Positions 1 through 7,589 of a stretch of DNA of 44,799 bases are shown here, in pieces (position 1 is the stretch's first letter; each line of letters begins with the position of its first letter). The translations under genes were made by a program, and so were the position numbers. The notes below the pieces were generated by a model. It searched no databases and was not told where the DNA came from. It worked only from the letters and a program-made list of their open reading frames with translations. Origin of the DNA: a virus; the IMG/VR virus record IMGVR_UViG_3300046457_000126, positions 1 to 44,799 of that record. One strand, given 5' to 3'.

Positions 1-31
1 TCAGATCGGTCGGGTTGAAGTCGTCACTCAT
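1..31 (-). CDS. Bbp19-like protein, 5' fragment at window edge
   Basis: Reading leftward from ATG at 31, the first ten residues (MSDDFNPTDL) match the start of the full gene at 43950-44285. The gene is cut by the window edge. It continues on the circle as the intact copy, so it is an artefact of the linear representation and not a broken gene. Confidence 0.7.
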   Translation of the reverse strand, partial: MSDDFNPTDL

Positions 32-63
32 CGTGTGCGGAATATACGGGCGCGCTTTTGAGG

Positions 64-73
64 TAAGTGAACG
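64..73 (-). promoter_or_regulatory. Late-region motif CGTTCACTTA, site 1
   Basis: On the minus strand the sequence reads CGTTCACTTACC and ends 33 bases before the ATG of the Bbp19-like gene. The same decamer occurs in the diverged right copy (44318-44327) and at four other late-region loci, always in this orientation. A TATATT hexamer lies about 15 bases downstream, so this may be a promoter. Function is inferred. Confidence 0.45.
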
Positions 74-113
74 CTGCCGGCGAAGTGCTTCTCGCTCGGC
101 TCACAGCAGCGCG

Positions 114-157
114 CGCCCGGTGTCGACAGCTTGTTCGCGCACTACCAGCACCGGGCG
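114..157. repeat. Inverted repeat conserved in both terminal copies
   Basis: CGCCCGGTG (114-122) and CACCGGGCG (149-157) form a 9-bp stem. The right copy (44368-44413) keeps both arms intact although its loop differs by substitutions and a 2-base indel. It lies just after the stop of the capsid-staple gene on the minus strand. There is no clear T-run, so it may be an RNA-stabilising or processing hairpin. Confidence 0.45.
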
Positions 158-161
158 GGGC

Positions 162-479
162 TCATCCGTAAATGCGATTGGCGAGCGGCTTCGGCTCGCT
201 GTTACCGTTTGCGAGTTCCATGTCGGTGATCTGCAGCGACATGTTGTTTTCGGCGCCGTCCTGGTTCTCGTACTGCGACACGCTGCACACTTCGACGAGT
301 GCGGTGAGTTGCATGACCGTGCCGACGGGCGGCAGATCGGTGATGCCGAGCTTCGCGAGCACTTCGTCGCAAAGCTGGATCGTGAGCCCGTACGGGTATG
401 CCGGCTGATCGTCGTCATCGCCCGAGCCGAGCATCGTCTCGGCCTTGGCTTCGGCCGCGCTGAGTTTCATTGAGATCAT
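162..479 (-). CDS. Capsid staple-like protein
   Basis: A 105-aa protein with an acidic DDDD run near residue 20, followed by a YPYG turn, a segment giving regular beta strands, and a C-terminal QITDM motif. This pattern matches small podoviral proteins annotated as capsid staple proteins, which clip neighbouring capsomers on the shell surface. The start ATG overlaps the portal stop (ATGA) and has GGAGG nine bases upstream inside the portal gene, so translation is probably coupled. It sits between the portal and the capsid assembly genes. The right-hand copy (44418-44732) differs by about three substitutions and a one-residue deletion. The family call comes from recall of the motif pattern; a structural role is well supported by position. 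Confidence 0.6.
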   Translation of the reverse strand: MISMKLSAAEAKAETMLGSGDDDDQPAYPYGLTIQLCDEVLAKLGITDLPPVGTVMQLTALVEVCSVSQYENQDGAENNMSLQITDMELANGNSEPKPLANRIYG

Positions 480-2302
480 TGCGGTGCGCCTCCGTACCCC
501 TGCAAATTACTCATGACGTCGGACAGCATGTTGCTGCCCCCGCCCTGGGTCGGCGCGGACGCTGCGGTCTTCGCGGTTTCGGCGGCCTGCTGCATCGCGG
601 CTTGCTGTGCGGCTTGCTGCTGCGCCTTGGCGCGCGCCTGGCGTTGCTGGTCGCGCTGATCGGGGTCGACGTTGAGCGTCGGATCGGTGCCGAGCATGTC
701 GGAATACGACTCGTACCATCCGTCAATGTCGAAGTTGTCGAGCACGGTGACGGGCTGCTGCGCGGTCATCTGCAGTTGCACGATGCCGCCGATCGCCATC
801 GTCAGCTTGTCGACCGCGTTCGTGCCGATCTGCTTCTGCGCTTGCGCCAGGATCGAGACGAACTCGACCTGCAACTGAACGCCACCGAGTTCCGGCGGGG
901 GCGGCGGCAACAGACCAGCTTCAACCACGATGTCGAACGCCGATTCGACGAGCGGCTTGAGCAGTTCGTCGTGCAGGCGCTCGATCACCGGTCCGAGCAT
1001 CAGCATCTTTTCTTCGTGCAACTCGGCGACTTCGGTCGCCGTCATGTTCGCGTTGGTGTTGTTCGCGAGCATGAGGAACAGGTCTTCGTAGAACGCGCTG
1101 CGAATGCGTTGGCGCACGTCTTCGATGTCCTGCAGCAGATACTGCAGCGGCAATTGCACTTCGAACGCCGTGCGGATGCCGCCGCCTTGCTGCACGCTGT
1201 CGACGTAGGAGATCCCGCCCGGCAGCGTATCCATGTCGTGATTCTTCAGCGACGTCGGCACCTGGATCGGCGGCTTCGTCATGAAGTCGATCGCCTGCCC
1301 CTTGCGCAGTTGCTCGTGCTGAAGCTGGCGAATGTCGCCGAGCGCATCCATCGCGGGCGAGTTGCCGTAGATATCGCCGCCGAAAGTCGACCAGCGCGGC
1401 GCGACAACGCGGAACTTTTTAAAGCCCGAGATTGAAAGCGTCGCCTGCGATCCGCCGGTCGTGCCCATGTTCGAGGTTTGCTGCGAGTCGGACGAACCGC
1501 CGATTTCGAGATAAGTCGACGTCCACGCCATGTTGCGCGCGTCCGACTTGCTCGGGTCGCGGTCTTCGTTCGGCTCGATCGCATGGATCACCGTGCGCCA
1601 AACGTCAAGGTTACCCATGTCGTACATGCGCTTCGAGTCGTCGCTGACGTTCTCGTATCCGAATTCCTTGACGAGTTGCGCGACCGTCTTTTGGAACTCG
1701 CGATACAGCGTGTCGACTTCCCCGCGATGGTTCGTGGATATCGCGTATTCGCCGGCGGTCAGCGGGTACATTCGCATTACATCGTTGTAATCGTGCATGA
1801 CGATCGACACGGCCGTGCCGAATGCGCCGATTTCCTCATACATCTGGTGCAGCGACCGGTACACGTTCGACCGGTTGAACACGTCGAGAATCAGCTTCGT
1901 GACGTCCGCGCACCACACCTTGACGGCCTGCTTTTTGTTCAGGTCGTCATACGGCGTCTTGAGCACGATCCACGGCCGCGCCGGCGACGTTGCCCCTGCC
2001 ATCAGCCCGGCGCCGAGCACGCGCAGCGATTTCGTGGCCGTGCTGTCGAAGATGTTCTGATTGCGCCGGTTGCCGCGATTGCGGTCTTCGACGAAGAAGC
2101 GCCCCGCGCGGGGCAGCAGCACGTTCGAGATGTCTTTCCACTCGGCGATCCACGACGAACGCTCATTCTTCAGCGCGTACCAGCGTTGGAGAATGAGCGT
2201 CTTGCGCGTCGGAATCGGCTTCGCGTTGCCGCCATTCTGGCTCGGCTTGGGCGATGCGTTATCCGGCGCGGCGGTCTGGTCGTCAGCGAGAAGCGTCGCC
2301 AT
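476..2302 (-). CDS. Portal (head-tail connector) protein, podovirus type
   Basis: A 608-aa protein of the T7-like head-to-tail connector family, about the usual length. It shows the characteristic early segment in which RWYALKNERSSWIAEWKDI leads into LPRAGRF, and then the conserved LRVLGAGLMAGATSPARPW block near residues 90-110. Twelve copies would form the ring at one capsid vertex through which DNA is packed and ejected. The last ~90 residues are Gln/Ala rich and low in complexity. The start ATG overlaps the stop of the upstream gene (TAATG), and the stop overlaps the staple gene start. The extreme C-terminus differs between the two terminal copies (QGYGGAPQ against TGYTGGQQ). Confidence 0.92.
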   Translation of the reverse strand: MATLLADDQTAAPDNASPKPSQNGGNAKPIPTRKTLILQRWYALKNERSSWIAEWKDISNVLLPRAGRFFVEDRNRGNRRNQNIFDSTATKSLRVLGAGLMAGATSPARPWIVLKTPYDDLNKKQAVKVWCADVTKLILDVFNRSNVYRSLHQMYEEIGAFGTAVSIVMHDYNDVMRMYPLTAGEYAISTNHRGEVDTLYREFQKTVAQLVKEFGYENVSDDSKRMYDMGNLDVWRTVIHAIEPNEDRDPSKSDARNMAWTSTYLEIGGSSDSQQTSNMGTTGGSQATLSISGFKKFRVVAPRWSTFGGDIYGNSPAMDALGDIRQLQHEQLRKGQAIDFMTKPPIQVPTSLKNHDMDTLPGGISYVDSVQQGGGIRTAFEVQLPLQYLLQDIEDVRQRIRSAFYEDLFLMLANNTNANMTATEVAELHEEKMLMLGPVIERLHDELLKPLVESAFDIVVEAGLLPPPPPELGGVQLQVEFVSILAQAQKQIGTNAVDKLTMAIGGIVQLQMTAQQPVTVLDNFDIDGWYESYSDMLGTDPTLNVDPDQRDQQRQARAKAQQQAAQQAAMQQAAETAKTAASAPTQGGGSNMLSDVMSNLQGYGGAPQ

Positions 2303-2631
2303 TACGAGCCCAGCAGCGTGTTGCTACCAAGGCCGGTTGCGCCGCCCAGGTTGAGCGAACTGTTGCTCACGCCACCGGCGCCGGTCAGCAGCGTCGACGC
2401 CGGGCCGCTGTTGACGCCTGCGGTTGCGGCGGTGCCGTTCGGGTTGGTGTTCGACGTGTCGGCCGCCGTGGCTTTCTGCGCGGTGCCGGCTGCTGTCTTC
2501 GCGGCTGCGGCGTCCTGCGCGGCTTTGTCGGCCTGCTGGCCCTGCGCGATGCTGCTCATGTGCGCAGCGACGCCGGTGCCGACAGCGCTGATTGCGGCCA
2601 CGGCCAGCGGGATAAGCAAAGGTCCGCACAT
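2302..2631 (-). CDS. Small Ala/Gly-rich structural-region protein
   Basis: A 109-aa protein starting MCGP, with one hydrophobic segment (residues about 5-24) followed by a low-complexity Ala/Thr/Gly/Ser tail. It sits between terminase large subunit and portal, ten bases after the terminase stop, and its stop overlaps the portal ATG. Proteins of this appearance occur beside the portal in related podoviruses, but I do not recognise a defined family. A minor virion or membrane-interacting component is possible. The composition resembles that of the ejection protein at 37392-38027, which also begins MC and is Ala-rich, but no clear homology is visible. Confidence 0.7.
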   Translation of the reverse strand: MCGPLLIPLAVAAISAVGTGVAAHMSSIAQGQQADKAAQDAAAAKTAAGTAQKATAADTSNTNPNGTAATAGVNSGPASTLLTGAGGVSNSSLNLGGATGLGSNTLLGS

Positions 2632-2641
2632 GGTTCAATCC

Positions 2642-4216
2642 TCACGAATACGGGTTGTGCTCGGTGCGAGTGCGCGCCGGCATCTGGTACTCGTATGGAC
2701 TGTATTCGGCGTGGCGTTCGGTAAGTGAACGTTGCATGTCGTGCACTTTCGGCGTGTCGATCAGCGCGAGCACGTAAGCCGAAGCCCAATCCGGTGAGCG
2801 CTTAATGCGTTTCTCGATGTCGTCGCGCGACTCGACTTGCACCGTCTTGCCCTGCACGCGCCACTTCGGCGCGCAGAGATCAGCGGCGAGCCGCTTGTCG
2901 GGCGGCAGCGCGATGCCGTTGTTCGCGTTCGGGTCGAGCGCCTCGCGCATGCGCCACCACAACTCGGTGCGTAGGTTGAAGAAACGCAGGCGCCCCGACT
3001 TGTCGAGCCCGCGCGCGGCTTCGGACACGTTCACGCCGTACACCTGGATGCGCGACGTGTTCAGGAAGTCGTACGGCGACGAGCCGACACCGATCACGTC
3101 GATGTGAATCGGCGCGTTGTCGCGCAGTGCGGCGAGCGTGTATCCGGCCACGGTCGGGCCGTCAGGCGTCGCGCTGCCGGGCTGCACGATCGGCTTGTCG
3201 AACCACATGCCGTGGCGGCGTGCGATGACCGTGTTGTCGCGCCCACCACGCGCCACGTCGACGCCGAGCGAATCCATCGGCGGCTTGACGGGCGGCTCGA
3301 TCCATCGCGCCATCGCGGCGTCGACCCATTCGGTCGGGATCAACTGCATTGCGTCGTCTTCCATGCCTGCCTCGAATGAGCCGTAGAGCATCTGCGAGCG
3401 CAGCGGCTCGGGCAGCGCCTGAAGCTGCGACACGTAGTTCGTGCCGACCAAGTGCGGGTTGTCCGTCACGCGCGACGGGATGAACGTCCGCGAGCGCGGG
3501 ATCACCATCTCACCCTTGTATTCGAACGGCGCGGGGTCCGCGACTTCCTTGTCGTGCCCGTCGATCGTGACGAACCATCGCAGCTCGCCCGGCACGGCGC
3601 GCTTGCCGACGTACTTGCGATCGATCCACGGCGCGAAGAACTCGATCAGCCACCGGCCTTCGGCGCTCGACGGCGGGTTGAACGTAAGCAGCGTCTGACA
3701 CTTCTGGTTCGGATCGGTCGTCCGGTTCCACGCCATCAGGAAGCGGATCTGAAATTCGGGGATCTCGGCGGCTTCGTCGTAAATGATCAGATCGTGCGGC
3801 CGGCCGCGATACTTCTGCTCGTCACCCATGTTCGGCACTGAGCCGAACTCGATCCGCGCCTTGGCGTTGGGCACGGTCCACACACCGCCGCCGCCTTCCT
3901 TGGCTGACCAGCCGTCTTTGCCGCCCAGGATCTCGGTGAGCCGGTCGACCATGCCCAGGTGCTCGGTGCCGTTCTTCCGTATCACGATGATCTTCTGGTG
4001 CTGCGTGAGCCCCTTGCCGATCGCGAGATCGGTCTTGCCGCCGCCGGCCGCACCACCAAAGCCGATGATGTCGGCCTTCGACTTATAGGCGAATGTTTGA
4101 GGGCCTGCGAGCGGTTCCCAGATCGGCGGTGTGAAGTCGGCGAGCAGGCGATCGAACTCGGCGCGCTCGGCTTCGGTCATGTACGGCCGGAGCGATTCGT
4201 AGTCGGCGGGGGTCAT
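2642..4216 (-). CDS. terL: Terminase large subunit (packaging ATPase-nuclease)
   Basis: A 524-aa packaging motor. Residues about 51-62 carry a glycine-rich Walker A (GFGGAAGGGKTD), residues about 142-150 carry Walker B (LIIYDEAAE), and a C-terminal RNase H-like nuclease is marked by VDVARGGRDNT near residue 312. It hydrolyses ATP to drive DNA into the prohead and cuts concatemers with the small subunit. A longer frame exists from GTG at 4303. I place the start at ATG 4216 because it forms an ATGA overlap with a 57-aa gene just upstream, which explains the missing ribosome site, and it gives a normal length. The late-region motif CGTTCACTTA occurs within the gene at 2722-2731. Confidence 0.93.
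   Translation of the reverse strand: MTPADYESLRPYMTEAERAEFDRLLADFTPPIWEPLAGPQTFAYKSKADIIGFGGAAGGGKTDLAIGKGLTQHQKIIVIRKNGTEHLGMVDRLTEILGGKDGWSAKEGGGGVWTVPNAKARIEFGSVPNMGDEQKYRGRPHDLIIYDEAAEIPEFQIRFLMAWNRTTDPNQKCQTLLTFNPPSSAEGRWLIEFFAPWIDRKYVGKRAVPGELRWFVTIDGHDKEVADPAPFEYKGEMVIPRSRTFIPSRVTDNPHLVGTNYVSQLQALPEPLRSQMLYGSFEAGMEDDAMQLIPTEWVDAAMARWIEPPVKPPMDSLGVDVARGGRDNTVIARRHGMWFDKPIVQPGSATPDGPTVAGYTLAALRDNAPIHIDVIGVGSSPYDFLNTSRIQVYGVNVSEAARGLDKSGRLRFFNLRTELWWRMREALDPNANNGIALPPDKRLAADLCAPKWRVQGKTVQVESRDDIEKRIKRSPDWASAYVLALIDTPKVHDMQRSLTERHAEYSPYEYQMPARTRTEHNPYS
2722..2731 (-). promoter_or_regulatory. Late-region motif CGTTCACTTA, site inside terL
   Basis: The decamer reads CGTTCACTTACC on the minus strand inside the last 30 codons of terL, 91 bases before the next gene start. 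It could serve the downstream gene and portal, or be chance coding sequence encoding RSLT. Confidence 0.3.
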
Positions 4217-4386
4217 TGCACGAGTTGCGGGTCGACGTAGACCGTAGCCCCCCTCATGTAAGCGCAGCGCCATACGACCCAGACGCGCGTATAGGGCCAC
4301 CACGGCCTTACCGCGTCCCAGTCGTCACGCAGGGGCGTCGACAGGATGACGGCGCCAGCCTTGCGCCTATAGCAGGTCTGAGCCAT
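4213..4386 (-). CDS. Hidden 57-aa protein between terS and terL
   Basis: This reading frame opens with ATG at 4386, four bases after an AGGAAG ribosome site, and overlaps the last 20 bases of terS. It ends in TGA overlapping the terL ATG at 4216. The product is basic and aromatic (five Trp; segments RPWWPYTRVW and YVDPQLVQ) and looks like a real protein, not a shadow frame: it exactly fills the otherwise non-coding gap and supplies coupling for terL. I recognise no family. A packaging accessory role is inferred only from position. It could alternatively be a leader peptide. Confidence 0.65.
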   Translation of the reverse strand: MAQTCYRRKAGAVILSTPLRDDWDAVRPWWPYTRVWVVWRCAYMRGATVYVDPQLVQ

Positions 4387-4855
4387 CGTCTTCCTGTTCG
4401 GCTTTGCGCTTTGCAGCGGTCGCGGCGAGCGCTTGGAGTTTGGCTTGACGTTCTTCGGCGGTCAGGTTCATCGACTCGCCGCCGGTCGTCACATCGATCT
4501 TGTCGCCGTACTTCTTCGGCGCCAGCTTGGACATGACCCATTTGCGAGCGTCAACCCGCAAGCGCGAGCGGGCGATCCATTCGGAATTCGGCTTCTCGCC
4601 GTGCTCGGTGATCTCGGTGTCGTTGCTCGTCTCGTCCGCGATCTCGATGATCTGGTCGGCGTAGAAGTCGGCTTGCTTTACGCGTGCGTGCGTGTACTGC
4701 TCACGGAAGGCTTCGTTGCTATCGAGCCATCGGAACACGGTCGCCTGTCTCGGCATCCCGTCATCACGGCAAATCGAACGCAGTGATTCGCCAAGCGACA
4801 GGCGCTCGCAAATTGTTGCGGCGATTTCAGGGGTGTAGGAAGAAGGTCGGGCCAT
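4367..4855 (-). CDS. terS: Terminase small subunit
   Basis: A 162-aa protein whose first ~50 residues form the helix-turn-helix typical of phage small terminases (SYTPEIAATICERLSLGESL, then ICRDDGMPRQATVFRWL). A helical middle and a charged, Lys/Glu-rich tail follow. It recognises the packaging site in phage DNA and recruits the large subunit. No strong ribosome site precedes ATG 4855. The CGTTCACTTA late motif ends 29 bases upstream, so this may be the first gene of a late transcript. The stop is overlapped by the 57-aa gene that leads to terL. Confidence 0.88.
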   Translation of the reverse strand: MARPSSYTPEIAATICERLSLGESLRSICRDDGMPRQATVFRWLDSNEAFREQYTHARVKQADFYADQIIEIADETSNDTEITEHGEKPNSEWIARSRLRVDARKWVMSKLAPKKYGDKIDVTTGGESMNLTAEERQAKLQALAATAAKRKAEQEDDGSDLL

Positions 4856-4884
4856 GCGCGCATGTTGCGCGAGCCCGTTAGGGG

Positions 4885-4894
4885 TAAGTGAACG
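4885..4894 (-). promoter_or_regulatory. Late-region motif CGTTCACTTA before terS
   Basis: The motif lies directly after the stop of the small HTH gene and 29 bases before the terS ATG. Here it is also part of an inverted repeat, AAGTGA-ACG-TCACTT (4886-4900), which could suit a dimeric protein. Placement at the start of the packaging genes supports a late regulatory role, though this is inference. Confidence 0.45.
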
Positions 4895-5116
4895 TCACTT
4901 CCAGCGAACCGCGGTCTGTGCGCGCTTCACGAAGTTGCAGATGTTCCATGCCATGCCCAGGCTAATCTCGAACTTCTCGGCGAGGGCCCGGTAACTCATG
5001 CCACCGTCATGCAGTTGGCGAATCAGTTCAACCTCATGGTTCGACAGCTTCGCGCGCTGGTGATCTTCCCCGACGCGTAGCCCGCGCTCATTAACCCCGA
5101 CCAGTCGTTTTTTCAT
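4895..5116 (-). CDS. Small helix-turn-helix protein upstream of terminase
   Basis: A 73-aa basic protein. Residues about 22-62 have the pattern of a resolvase/Hin-type HTH: a polar helix (AKLSNHEVELIRQL), then DGGMSYRALAEKFEIS as the turn and recognition helix. There is no catalytic domain, so it is probably a bare DNA-binding protein. It lies between the probable origin and terS, in the same direction as the late genes, which makes it a candidate late regulator or origin-binding protein. The start ATG at 5116 follows the iteron region. No named family is recognised with confidence. Confidence 0.7.
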   Translation of the reverse strand: MKKRLVGVNERGLRVGEDHQRAKLSNHEVELIRQLHDGGMSYRALAEKFEISLGMAWNICNFVKRAQTAVRWK

Positions 5117-5174
5117 ACGGCCCCCGCGAGCGCGTTGTAATTTGCGAATACGTAAAAACTTGCGCGTTCATCGT

Positions 5175-5371
5175 GCTACCAGTGCTACGCCGCTACCCCG
5201 AAAATCCCTATGTAGCCAAAAAGTAAGTAAGGTATATGTAATGCACTATCTCCCTTACTCTTACTATCCATTTATAAAAAAGAGGTAGCATAGGTAGCAT
5301 GGGTAGTCGCCTCGATGGGTAAGGCTTTGCGCGCTACCCATCCCGCTACCGAGGCTGCTACCCCAGGTAGT
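5175..5371. other. Probable replication origin: GGTAGC iterons around an AT-rich island
   Basis: GCTACC or close variants occur at 5175, 5184 and 5192. GGTAGC/T occurs at 5284, 5293 and 5302, with 9-base spacing. GCTACC occurs again at 5333, 5345 and 5357, with 12-base spacing, and GGTAGT at 5366. Between the first two clusters lies an AT-rich stretch (about 5201-5283) with an imperfect dyad (5223-5232 with 5253-5264), unusual in this GC-rich genome. The array abuts and slightly enters the 3' end of the primase-helicase gene. Iterons beside an AT-rich unwinding element next to a replication initiator gene are the usual design of plasmid and phage origins. Function is inferred. Confidence 0.7.
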
Positions 5372-7589
5372 TTTCGAGGGTATCAACCCACACTTTCGTG
5401 TTTCGGCCGTCGACACGGCGTACGCGCTTCTCGAAACCGAGCGCTACCAGGACACGCCCGGCGCGCCTTTCCTGAACCTGCGAAATATCGCGCGCAGCGA
5501 AATTGAGGGCTCCGACCAGCACGTCATGCGTCCGAATCGGGTTCGCGCGGCGTGGCACAGCGTCATCAAACTCGGGTTCATTGAGCCAATGCTCGATGCT
5601 CTCCATCCACGTATCGGTGACCGCATGCTTCTCGTGCGCGTCACCAGACAGGGCTTGCGCGTCGGACCACATAACGCCGTTTGAGCCGAAAAGCACCCGG
5701 GCTTCTGCCCACAACTGCAATTGATCGGCCGCGATCGCGTCACGGTCGGCGTACGTCGCGTTGACCGGGAGCCATCGCCGGTTGCCCGTCTCGTCACCTA
5801 GAAACTCTTCCTGATTGGTCGTGCCGATGAACACGAGGCGGCGCGGGAACAGTTGCGCGAACTCTTTGAACTTCGGCACCCACTGCTCGTGTGTGCGAGT
5901 CACGAACGCCTTGACCGTTTCGAGATCCCGCGTCTGCAGCCCGCGCAGCTCGGCGATTTCACCGACCAACTTGCCGCGCATGGTGCGCGCGAGGTTGTCG
6001 TCCTTCTCGCCGAGCGACACTTCGACGAAGTGCTCGATCGACGGCACCATCGCGGCGATACCTGACGACTTGCCGATGCCCTGCGGGCCGACCAGAATCG
6101 GCACCATGTCGGCCTTGACGCCCGGCTGCAGCACGCGTCCGGCCATCGCCGACCACATGTAGAGCGACACGGCGCGCGTGTACGGCGTGTCGTCGACACC
6201 GAAATACCGTGTGAGGAACGTCTCGACGCGCGGCACGCCATCGTGCGCCGGCAGCCCATTGAGCCAGGTGACCGCTGAGTCGAACTTGTTCTCGTCGCCA
6301 GCATGGGCCACGGCATCACGCATGATGTCTTTCGACACCGGCTTAAAACCGCGCTGCTCAAGCGTGATGCGCAGCCGGAAGTAATCGGGGTCCGAGAATG
6401 AGCGCCACTCGACCGCGCCGCGCGGCGTCCACATCAGTTCGTCGCGGAACGCGTCGTAACCGATCAGCCAGTCGACCATTGCCGGTGAGGCGAGCGACTT
6501 CTGAACGTTCTCGACCGTCGGCAGGATCGAGCCCTTCGAATCCCGCCTAAGCGTCGGCATCTCGGGCAGTGGCTTGCCATCGGCGCCCGATATCGACGGA
6601 ACGATATCGAAATCGCTGCTGATGTCTTCCTGCCAGCCGTACGCATCGCGCGCCAGGAACAGGATCGAGCGCGCAGTGATCGGCGCCCGGTTCGCGTCAT
6701 CAGACTTGCCGGCGAACGACCAGACGCGTTCTTCGAGGAACGCCTGCGCGTACTTGCTCGACCGGGCCGAGAACTCATGCGCGAGCGCCAAGCCCTCACT
6801 GCTGCCCTGCGTCGCATGGTGCAGCGCGAAGATCACATTGCGCCACGCGTCGTAATCCAGTTCGTCATCGCCCGAGTTCGGGATCGCGTCGAGCGCCGAC
6901 TTCAGTGTTTCCAGTTCGACCGACACTTCGCCGACGGGCGCCGCGACCGGCTGCTCGCGCTCCACGAACGGCCACGGACGTGACACCGGCCAGTCCATCT
7001 CGGCGGCGTACTCTTTCGGCATGTCGTCGAGCTCGAACGTGTCGAGCGGCACCGACTTGCCGGCCAGTGGTAGCACAGCCATGTTCCCGAAGCCGTCGAC
7101 CGGCACGCTGTTCTGTTTCGGGAAGATCTCGACTTCACCGGCGACGAGCCCCGCCGTACCTTCCTTCAGACCGCACCTGCCGAGCACGGTGCGCAGACCG
7201 TACCGCACGCTGTACGCGTCTTGCGGCGTGTCCCACAGCAGGTACAGGTGCAGACCGGCGCCGCCCGACGAGCGGAACGGGATCGCGCAGCCTCCGAACT
7301 CAAGGCACGCATCCATCAACCGCAGCGCGGCCGCCTGCATCTCATGCCAAGGCGTCTCACCCTTGTGACTGTCGATGTCGAGCAGCGCGATCAACGTCGT
7401 CGACGAGCCCGGCTTGATCTGCGCCGCACCGTACGCCGTGCCCGAGCCATTGACGTGCTGTTTCAGCTTCGCTTCGGTGAGTGGTTGCTTGACGTGCGAC
7501 AGCTTGCCGTCGGCCTTCTTCCAGCAGTGCGACGTCACGACGCGGGATACGATCGGCGCGAGCGCGTCGACGAGGATTTGATTATTCAT
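5358..7589 (-). CDS. Primase-helicase (AEP primase, PriCT-2 and VapE-type ATPase)
   Basis: A 743-aa replication initiator. The N-terminal third is an archaeo-eukaryotic-type primase: a hydrophobic-DID motif near residue 71, then SSGGAGLHLYL and GEVEIFPKQ as the remaining catalytic blocks. A PriCT-2-like helical region follows (about residues 225-320). The C-terminal half is a VapE/D5-type superfamily 3 helicase with Walker A GPQGIGKSS at 501-509, an acidic VGEIAELRG block and the GTTNQEEFLGD motif with NRRW. It should prime and unwind at the iteron origin that overlaps its 3' end. ATG 7589 overlaps the methyltransferase stop (ATGA), so expression follows the Cro-methyltransferase transcript. 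A longer upstream frame exists but would run through the methyltransferase gene. Confidence 0.9.
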   Translation of the reverse strand: MNNQILVDALAPIVSRVVTSHCWKKADGKLSHVKQPLTEAKLKQHVNGSGTAYGAAQIKPGSSTTLIALLDIDSHKGETPWHEMQAAALRLMDACLEFGGCAIPFRSSGGAGLHLYLLWDTPQDAYSVRYGLRTVLGRCGLKEGTAGLVAGEVEIFPKQNSVPVDGFGNMAVLPLAGKSVPLDTFELDDMPKEYAAEMDWPVSRPWPFVEREQPVAAPVGEVSVELETLKSALDAIPNSGDDELDYDAWRNVIFALHHATQGSSEGLALAHEFSARSSKYAQAFLEERVWSFAGKSDDANRAPITARSILFLARDAYGWQEDISSDFDIVPSISGADGKPLPEMPTLRRDSKGSILPTVENVQKSLASPAMVDWLIGYDAFRDELMWTPRGAVEWRSFSDPDYFRLRITLEQRGFKPVSKDIMRDAVAHAGDENKFDSAVTWLNGLPAHDGVPRVETFLTRYFGVDDTPYTRAVSLYMWSAMAGRVLQPGVKADMVPILVGPQGIGKSSGIAAMVPSIEHFVEVSLGEKDDNLARTMRGKLVGEIAELRGLQTRDLETVKAFVTRTHEQWVPKFKEFAQLFPRRLVFIGTTNQEEFLGDETGNRRWLPVNATYADRDAIAADQLQLWAEARVLFGSNGVMWSDAQALSGDAHEKHAVTDTWMESIEHWLNEPEFDDAVPRRANPIRTHDVLVGALNFAARDISQVQERRAGRVLVALGFEKRVRRVDGRNTKVWVDTLENYLG

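Larger units (their letters stand above)
1..546. repeat. Terminal near-duplicate segment, left copy
   Basis: This segment recurs at 44255-44799 with scattered substitutions and small indels (a 3-base difference in the staple gene and a 2-base difference in the intergenic part). It holds the start of the Bbp19-like gene, an intergenic region, the whole capsid-staple-like gene and the 3' end of the portal gene. Coding frames are kept in both copies. Because both copies break at equivalent points in the same genes, the simplest reading is that a circular genome was assembled past its own origin onto a related variant. A true exact terminal repeat would not be diverged. Confidence 0.85.

Noticed and set aside
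470-1435. Long Arg/Val-rich frames on the plus strand opposite portal and other late genes
   Set aside because: These are antisense frames produced by high GC at third codon positions. They have no recognisable domains and no ribosome sites, and they oppose clear genes.
5323-5334. AAGGCTTTGCGC near the origin, similar to sequences near attP
   Set aside because: Similarity to 21445-21460 is short, and I found no consistent arrangement, so I do not claim a shared site.
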